In this document: positions 34,401-43,400 of the stretch, piece after piece
Position numbering within the stretch: the first letter of the stretch is position 1
How the letters are laid out: each line of letters opens with the position of its first letter
Source: Branchiostoma belcheri
Taxonomy: Eukaryota > Chordata > Leptocardii > Amphioxiformes > Branchiostomatidae
Reading direction: 5' to 3'
DNA length: 64,000 bases
Assembly: GCF_001625305.1 (NCBI RefSeq)
Contig: NW_017803854.1
Span: forward strand, 1,945,204 to 2,009,203
The notes under the pieces: generated by a model
What the model was told of the DNA's origin: nothing
What the model saw: the letters and a program-made list of their open reading frames with translations, nothing else
Databases searched by the model: none
Made by a program: the position numbers and the translations under genes

Positions 34401-37400
34401 CGTCGTCGGGTCAGAGGTCGGGAAAGCGAGGGAATCGTTCTGCGTACGTTCCGTACAGAGCGGTGGCTGTCTGCCACGTCAGGTGGCACCTGCACAGGGT
34501 CAGGAACGGACTGATCAGGCTTCTTGCTTACAAGGTACAATGTAGGAGTAATACTGTTGACTGTATTTAACATTTAGAACTTTGCATGAGAAATGAATGA
34601 GTTAAATTTGTGTGTGGGGAGGGAAATTGATATGTATTGTATGTCCGTCAAACTTTTGCCTACTCTTCCTTTTAGGATTCTTCAAACTGTACCTGTCAGT
34701 ATGATTTTTTTAGTCAGGCCTCAATCCTGCAGTTTTCATTGGTATCACAAGGGGGCACTGTGAAACACTGTTATCTTGATGTTGTTCTGTATCATTTGCA
34801 GCTATCAGCAGACATACTGGTATGGTAATGTCTGTTTCTGTATACTATAAGATTTAGTAGAGCGGGTATACATGTAACCGCCCTTCGGCATGACACACCT
34901 GGCTATAGAGTGACTGGTCAAAAGGTCTACTAGTAGGTGAGAACTATTCTTTGTGTTGAGAAAAAAAAGTTTTAACTTTAAACATGTCTGTTTCTGTTCC
35001 AGATAAACCTGTTCTTCCACCAGGCCCTGTCCCTCCTGTTGTCCCTCCCCCTGTACGGTTACACCATCCAGCAGCGGCTACAGCCATTGGTCGAGTTCCT
35101 GTCCAATCACTTCCAGGCCTGCTCGGACTGGCTGTACTCCGACTGCGTGCCCAAACTGCAGAAGTCCATCTGGGAACTCATCGTGAAGGTGAGGACTTAC
35201 TCATTTACATCTTCATCCTTTGCAAGACATAAGACAATGACTTTTTTCTTTCCATCTGGGAACTCATTGTAAAGATGAGGATTTAGTTAATGCTTACTTC
35301 ATCATACTCTTCATCCTTTGCAAGACATACATGTAAGACCATTACATTTTCTTTCCATCTTGCTCTGCTTATCTGACTGTAATAGGTTTTGAAATACCCC
35401 TTGTTCTACAATCTCCAATTCCTTGCCACTACTGAGAAAAAGGCACACTAACCTACACATGTTATATTCCGTTCAATGTATTTGATATGTTTTTGTATCT
35501 CATGTTCTGAGCATACTAGGGCCAGATGAGTATTGATATTTTGAAAAAGAATATTGTTGTTATTTTCTACTGCAGGACTTTGAAGAGGAGGCAGCCAAAC
35601 TGAAGCATGAGAAAAACTCTGCAGCTAAAGCCAAGACTCTTCTTCAGGCTGTTGCAGTATGTTTCTATGTTTTTTTTATTATAAAAAAAACAAAGACAAG
35701 ATACATACACTTATTACATACACATTGTTGCCATGCTCAAGCTTAGAGCTTATTGTCAAATACTATGTTCAGACAAAAGACCATCAGATTCTACAAGTCA
35801 CAACTCCTAACCTGGGGCCTGCCCAGACAGTTTTCAGCAACAAAAGTATGATATAAATGACAACAAACATAAAAGAAAGTTAAAAGAAGTAATCTTGAGG
35901 CACTATTTGTGTATATTATTGATATAAATTATTTTTTTCGTTGATGCAAACAGCCCGGCCAGGCCCTGGTTTGGAAATGTAACCTTAAGCATGAAGAGTT
36001 ACTGCATATATTAACAGTTGGTTCTGTCTGTTGTTGTTGTTTTAGTTCCTGGTGCAGTTTGTACATGCAGAGGGACAAGGGCTGGACCTGGAGAACCTCA
36101 TGGCACCTGCTGTAAGTACAACTCACCTGTACAATGTACACTTGTACACCTGTAGGGCTTGAAATGCCACCTGTGTAATTATGCAGGTTAGTGGAGGTAG
36201 ATTGGAGCTGTTCAGGTATTTCTGATGTCTGCCTAGGCCTGCACCTAACCTGCACCAGTCCACATGCCAAGTTTATATACAAATGAAGGTGTATGTGAAT
36301 TTTTGACTGTCACTACCTATGAGAAATAATGGTTTCTGAACATTTCATAAATTTTCATTTTCTGAAAAGTTCTTAGTATGGTCCATGCTTCCCACATGTT
36401 CCTGGTATAGGTAATTAACTTTGAATGTTTCCTGCACCAGTGCAGATATACAGAAAAAAAGTGTTTGTTTTGGGCCTTGCTGTAATTCCTATACCCTTCC
36501 AGCACACCCAACAAAAATTACATACTGTTACAGTCTGTAACAATGATCATTACAGAAGTAGTCAACATCTGACAATCTTAACATAATACTAGTAACCATA
36601 ATATTTTCCAGGAGGGAGTGTTGAGTGAGCTGGAGTGGTACACCGTGCCAACCAGACAACTGATATCACAGTACAGGAGACTAGCTGCAGAGGTAAGGCT
36701 TTGGACTAACTTTTACTTTTAGATCAGATGACAAGTCCCTGCAGCATAAGTAGGTTAGAGTTAGTGATCCATTGTGCCTTGCAAATGAATATGGATCAAA
36801 TTTTGTGAATCCACATGGGCGTGAGTTGAATCCTAGTGTTGGCCCCAACTCAAAAGATCTCGAGACTTTTTCCATGTCCAGAATCAGTTACTTGTTTGAC
36901 TTTCATATGATGTTGTACATAGCTTGCATATGATCTTTCTGCAGCTCTTGTTTATGCCCCCTTAATGATTTATTTATCTTGTGTTGACATAAACATAAGG
37001 GGCAGGTACCAGTGATAAAAGTTGTGTGTTTTTACACCAGCAAGGAACAAAGAGTTTTGTGCACCATGGCTACGAAAAATTCTTCATCGGAAACTTCCAA
37101 CAAACGCAAACCAACCACTGGTATTTCAATCATGTTTAGAAGACCTTTCAAGACCTTTAAAAGTGTCGCTTTGGTTATCTTAAGTGATCTGCCAGTAGAC
37201 TTTTCTTTCCCTGACATTTCTTAAGTATCACTTAAGGGTCCGCGAGACTTGACTCTGTCCCTATCTTGGAACTCGATCAGTGAGTCGGAGATTTTCCCAG
37301 GAGCCCCCTGTGTATTTACATTCAATAGCCCAGTGTACACTTAGTGTGGGATTAGCGCAGCTCTGGTGCTGTCTGGTGTTGTGTAAATGTTGCCAACAGA

Positions 37401-40400
37401 AGTACCGAGCCCTGGGGCGACTTTCGGTGAACTTTCAAATGGCAGCTCTGAAGGAGTCACACAAGCCAACATTTTGTAAAACAATCTGTGTAGAACTTGA
37501 GATAAAAATATTGTTGTTACAATTATGAGGACCACACTACATTATGAAATAATTCTTTTAGAATTTAACCATTTTATCACCTGTCTTGTTATCTTGCTAG
37601 GTGGTCTACAGCCCTTTTCAGTCATTCTCCACAATTCTAGCTGTGCAGTGTCTCTCATGATCATATGGCTGGTACAAATGATGCTAGCCTGGCTTAAATG
37701 AAACTCAGTGTTATGAACAGGCCTCTATGTTATACATTTGTAGTTGAACACAGTCGATGCTATCTGTTGTGTGATGTCATTGTTTGGATGGTACAAACCA
37801 CAAACAACAGTTCACATGTTCAGTCAGATGACCCTTAACTATAGATATACAACATACACAAACATTCAAATTGAACTTTATGTGAGCCAACTGACTGTTG
37901 ACCTGACTGTTGTGATAACTACAAACAAATGGTTTTTTAATCTGCTGTGCTCCAAATAGTAACATCTTTGCCAAAGGGTTGACTACCTTGTACAGTGCAG
38001 CAACCTTTCAGCAGAGACGTCGTTTGGGGACAGAGCTTTGCCAGATTTCAGAACCTTTCGTTTCTTACCACCCAAGGGATGGTTACTGTAACAGTTCCTA
38101 TGGTATTGTCTTACCGTAAAGCAGGAGGTCCCTTGTTTGAGGAGAGCCACACCTCAAGCACGTTGAAGATCCTACCACACTTAACAAAAAGAGTACTAAG
38201 TTATCCTTCCAGATGTGAGTGCTTCAAACCTTATAGTCTAGTCTTACGCAGCTTGTACAAAATTGGTGTAATATGCCAAATTCACAAACTTTAAGGTCAT
38301 CCACTGGTAACACTATTGCTAAACAAACAAAAATGTACAATGTCATGTATTTAACTTATGAACTAAAAACCAATCACCACACACTTACAGTTTACCCAAG
38401 GTTTGTAACTAACCACCTACCAAACGGCTGTCATCGGTGAGACCAGGGTGGCGTGTTCGGTACATAGCTCTCTGCTGTAGGTTGTGTGATGGTGTTGACA
38501 GAGGCACCAGGCCCTGTGTGTGGCGGGGAGCCTGACAAGTTTGGTATGGTACAAGGGATTCAGAGAGATTACACTGCTGTTTAATCTCCAAGCAGATCCT
38601 AGGGTGGCAAAAGACAGTTTGTATCAAATTGGCCAGGCAGTATCCACTGGCCAGAGAGGGTCCAATACGCCACCCAAGATTTAGTGGTTAGGACAGAAAG
38701 TAACTGGTATCTTGGATTGAACATTTAGATATTTCTAAGTACATGTACTCTTACAGACGTAGTAGACAGTAACTGTTGATTATATCACCAAGCCTCAGAA
38801 TTATTGAGCAAGCACATCTAACCCTCAGAACGGGGAACAACAGATGCTAACCTGGGTAGTGAGAGTGATTGAATGAGTTTGATTATCTTGTCATTTGTCT
38901 AACATGTTGATGAAGGTTAGATATGCAGGTAAACAATATTCAAAGACAATTCAAACTCATATTATATATACATGTATTACACTTCAAGATCATATTATAT
39001 ATACAATGTACCTCCGGACATTGGGAGTGACATTCATCACTCTTCTTCTGCAACACTAAAAGGGACCGAGAGAACTAGTCAACACTTATCACATGCAAAA
39101 GACCTCCCATGTGTTATCTTAAAGCAGACCCTACAGTGAAAAGGCAGTTGTAATAGCATTGGCCAAGCAGCCATCAAATGGACATTCCTTGGCCAATTGG
39201 ATAATGCCTTGTCACTGTGACATCTGCTTGGAGATAACCTTGCTGTCCCATATGTCCTGCCTGCTTGAGTAGAGAGTGCTCAGCGTGGTTAGATGACATG
39301 AAGGTTGGGTCCAGGGGAGGAATGTCTGATTTACATCCCAACACGCGAGACTTCCTCGCGGTGGGAATAGTTGGCCAAAGCCACATCCTGTTCCTGGGAA
39401 CCCAGCCCAGTTTGCAAAGGTTTCGTGGTTTGTGGCGGGAAACGATAGCCTGAGTGTTTCATGCTATTTGTATACTGGGGCTCTCATACTCGCTCCCTAA
39501 AAATATTAGGCTAGGGAAACAAAATTCGGTCATTGAATATGCCATCGGTACGGATTCCGAAGTCTTTAGCAAACCGATATTATGTATTAGTTATTTGCTT
39601 TTTGCTTGTATCATTATGTAACCATTAAAACTTCAATTAAACGTTCAAGTCTGAAGTAAAAATCCCAAACGTAAGCAACGTGGAAGGGATTGTGTTATAG
39701 CTGCAAGAGCGCCACCTACATCGGCTACATATACTAGCAGCAGCGAGAAGCAGAACTCCAGTCGGAAGCTCTGAGGAAGGTGCACGTGTCTGATAGACAT
39801 TGAAATGTAAGCAAGGTACCCTGGAAGAATCCCTGGTTGTGTATAAGAAAATCCCAACATCCTCATCACTGTTACATGATTGTTCTCTTCTAGGATTTTT
39901 CTTTCTGGCAACAAGGATGTTTTGCAAGTACTTGCTGGCAGTGAAACTTAGTGTGACTCGTTTCTCCTCCAGGATTTCGTGCCTTCGCGGAGACTGAGCT
40001 CGCAGAGCGTGAGCCTGCCCAGCCTGGAGGTTCTGTACTGGATGCGGCACGAGATGCACGCCGTGCGGAAGTGTTTCTCCGGGAGACAGCTGGTGGACTG
40101 GCTGTTACGGCACAGCCGCCTGCTGACACAGGACCGCCCCGCCACCTGGTACAACCGGAGTGCTTCAGAGGAGGAGGAGGAGGAGATGGAGGATACGTAT
40201 GATGAGGAAGATCCAGGTACTGTGTCTTGGTTTCTCTGGTCCATAGCTTTGCTGTGGAAATTTTATCGTATTATGCAGGGCCAAATGTATAAATGTGAGA
40301 AATTACAATGTAATTTTTGCATTAAAAGAGTAAACCAAGGAAGGGAATGTGCATGAGGGACACTTTACATTAGTGTGGTATACATCGATCTGCATGATTG

Positions 40401-43400
40401 CGTATTCAGGGCTCAAAATACTGGGTGCATATGCACCTTAGTGCAAGTAAAATTGCAGCTGTGCAGATATTTCGATGTCTACCTGCACCTAACCTGCACA
40501 TGAGATGAGATGTATGTGGATTTTTATTCGCTGCATTGGCAGTTACATGTACCACCAATGAAGTATAAAAGAAATAATGCTGATGGTTTCTGAAGAGTTT
40601 TTAGTGTGATCCATATTTCATAAATTCTGAGTGTGAGTGGTGCAGGTTAATTCTCAGTGTTAGCTGCACCAGTGCAGGAATGAAGAAAAAAGTATTTCGA
40701 GCCCCGGTACTGTTGTTTTTAAAGACTTAGACAGTCACTATATTTTTCCTGCAGATGACGATGAAGAAGATGATGACCTCGAGCAGAAAGCGATCCTGCT
40801 GTGTCAGGCATTCCTGGACAGCGGTGTCATCAGGTCTGTACTGGAGGACAACAGCAGAGCAGGTGAGTTAACCAACAAAACTAAAATCAATCTTCAAGCA
40901 AATAAAGATACCTAGTACAAGTATGTTCTACAATATCTCTCTTTAAGGCATCATGTGTGTTGTTAGTGCGCTATTGTAAATAGTACCTGATTCAGCCTAT
41001 GGCCGCAATGTACATTATGTACTTTTTTAAAAGAAATCATTCATTCATTCGAAGAAAGCCAATTAAAGTAAAATAAAAACATACACAATTACCAAAAGAC
41101 AAACTTGATAATTTATTATTACATAGTATTTTACAGTAGTTGATGTTCAATACAGGTTTTGCTGCTCCTGTGACAACTAGCTGTATCACACACAGTTTTA
41201 ACATTTACACAGTGTGTAGTATATGATTATGTACAATGCTTTTTTATGAATGGAATCCAGGAAGAGTAGATTTTTAAATCTATCAGTAATGCTTATCCAA
41301 GAAAAGAAATCACAGAACGTCACATCACAAAATGTCACATCACAAATGAATAGGGTCACAAGTGTCACTGAGATACTGAGTTGTAGTTCTAGACATGACA
41401 GCATACTTAGTTTGCATATCACGAGTAAATCCAAGGGGTACATGTACGAAAGTCATGTAGATCTTGAACTATATATATATAGCTCCCATTTTACTGGGCT
41501 TTCAACTCATGTACATTTTGTTTGTCTCAAGGTAGTTTACGGGCCATTTTCTAGAAATAAAACATTCATTTTCTCCAAACTCAAACAAGACCTTCGATAT
41601 ACCAAAGTATGTAAATTTGTATGCCTTGCGATGGTGTACAAACACACTTTGACAATAAAACATAATTAGACAGTCACATGTCTTCAAACTGACACATGAA
41701 CACAATTACATGTATTAGTTTCTTTTTTATTTAACTTCAAAGTCAGTACTTGCCATGGCTTGTGACTTTGTACTTGTCTAATGTGAAACAGTAGCACTCA
41801 CTTCACACACATATGTAGCGGTCATGGAGCAATAACTAGTACCCCACTCGCCTTGGTAGGGGGTCAGTGCAACACAGTCATAGTCGGGGTAAGCAAAAGG
41901 TGCCCCTATGCCTTGCGCCCAGTTGGACCAGCTGAGTGACGTCCCATCCTCAAACACAAAGGTTCCCTCTGTCACCAGGTCTGTCAGTCCAATCCAGATT
42001 TCAGAGATGTTCTTAGCTTTGATCTGTTTGACCAGGAAGTCGTTTGTTGCCTTGTCTTTAGGCATAGCCAGGTGCCCCCCGGCAGCCTGACAGGTGGACC
42101 TGGCATCGGTGAAGTTCTTCTTGTCAGTGGAGAATTTGTAGCACCTGTCCAGGAACTTTTCATAACCACTGGGACACACCAGTGTCTTGTTACAGCAGGC
42201 TGTAGGGTATAGAGAGGATAAGAAAATACTTCATACTAAATAACTACAATAGCTATGCTAGCATGAAAGTTCATCTGAGTTGGTAAAATACATGAAGAAA
42301 GTTAAACTGTTATCCAACTCATACAATAACTATGATATTTAATCTTGAGATACCTGGTAGTCTCAGAGATTTTCTTTTCAGAGGCACTGTACGTGTGAAT
42401 TTGCAGTTCCATGGTTACCGTATGACCACTTTTATTTAATACAACCATGGATTTAAAACTCATATTAGAAAAATTTCTAATATCTAATTTCTAATTTCCC
42501 ATCTATTGCCGAAGTAAGTCCCCCCACCCCAGGCCCCCTGAAAAAAATTACTGTACAATTGTACGTGAAATCGTAAGGTATACTTTCAGCTGTGACTTCT
42601 AAAAACTTCCAAGCTAATTGCATAGTTTGCACTGATAGCTGTTTTGTAGTTGAATTGAATTGTACTGTACATGTATAAATTATGTTGCAAGACTGACCTT
42701 TCTTATGGAGCCAGAGCTCAGTGGTCACGTTCCTGAGCTGCTCCTGTAAGTCGGTGAGTTTGTCTGTCAGATCAGCGTTCTTCAGTTCCATATCCCTCAC
42801 CTGGCCCTGCAACTCAGCAAGAAGATTCTCCTGAAATGGAAATGACGCACTTTTTTTCAAAGAGAATTTTCCATTTAGTTTTTAAAATGTGTTCATGGAC
42901 CAGAGTGCACGTGTAAGGACAGGGAAAAGACCTACCCGACTGGCAGTGAATATGTCCCCTCCTCCCAGGTAATACCCAGGCAGGTTGAAGTTAATGTTGA
43001 CAGGGCCGTTCCCAGACTTTCCATCAGTCACCTCCCCTGAAGCCTGCAGCAGAGGCACCAGGACTGCCAGGATCACAAGCACTGCTTTCTTGTTCATGGC
43101 TTCTTTTTTGTAAGAATCTCCGTGCCCAAGAATCTGTAGCCTACAGGCAACTTTTCCAACTGCGTCACTGCCGTCTGACAAGGGAATGTTGTATGATACG
43201 CTTGTTGACATTACCAAGTTAGTTCAACTTCAATACCATCTACCACAAAAGCCTCTGAAACTTAGACTGGTGGTTTTGTTTGCAGCTCTTGGTTGGGCAA
43301 GGGAGAAGGTCAATAAAGACATCTGAAACTCAACATATTGTTAACATTAGTTACTTGCTGGAGGTTGGGGGGGGGGGTCCCTTTTGAATTCGCAATATTT

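Noticed and set aside
37012..37224. Open frame M-A-T-K-N-S-S-S-E-T… in intron 28
   Set aside because: Short, no splice or homology support. It could be a decayed insertion but cannot be supported.
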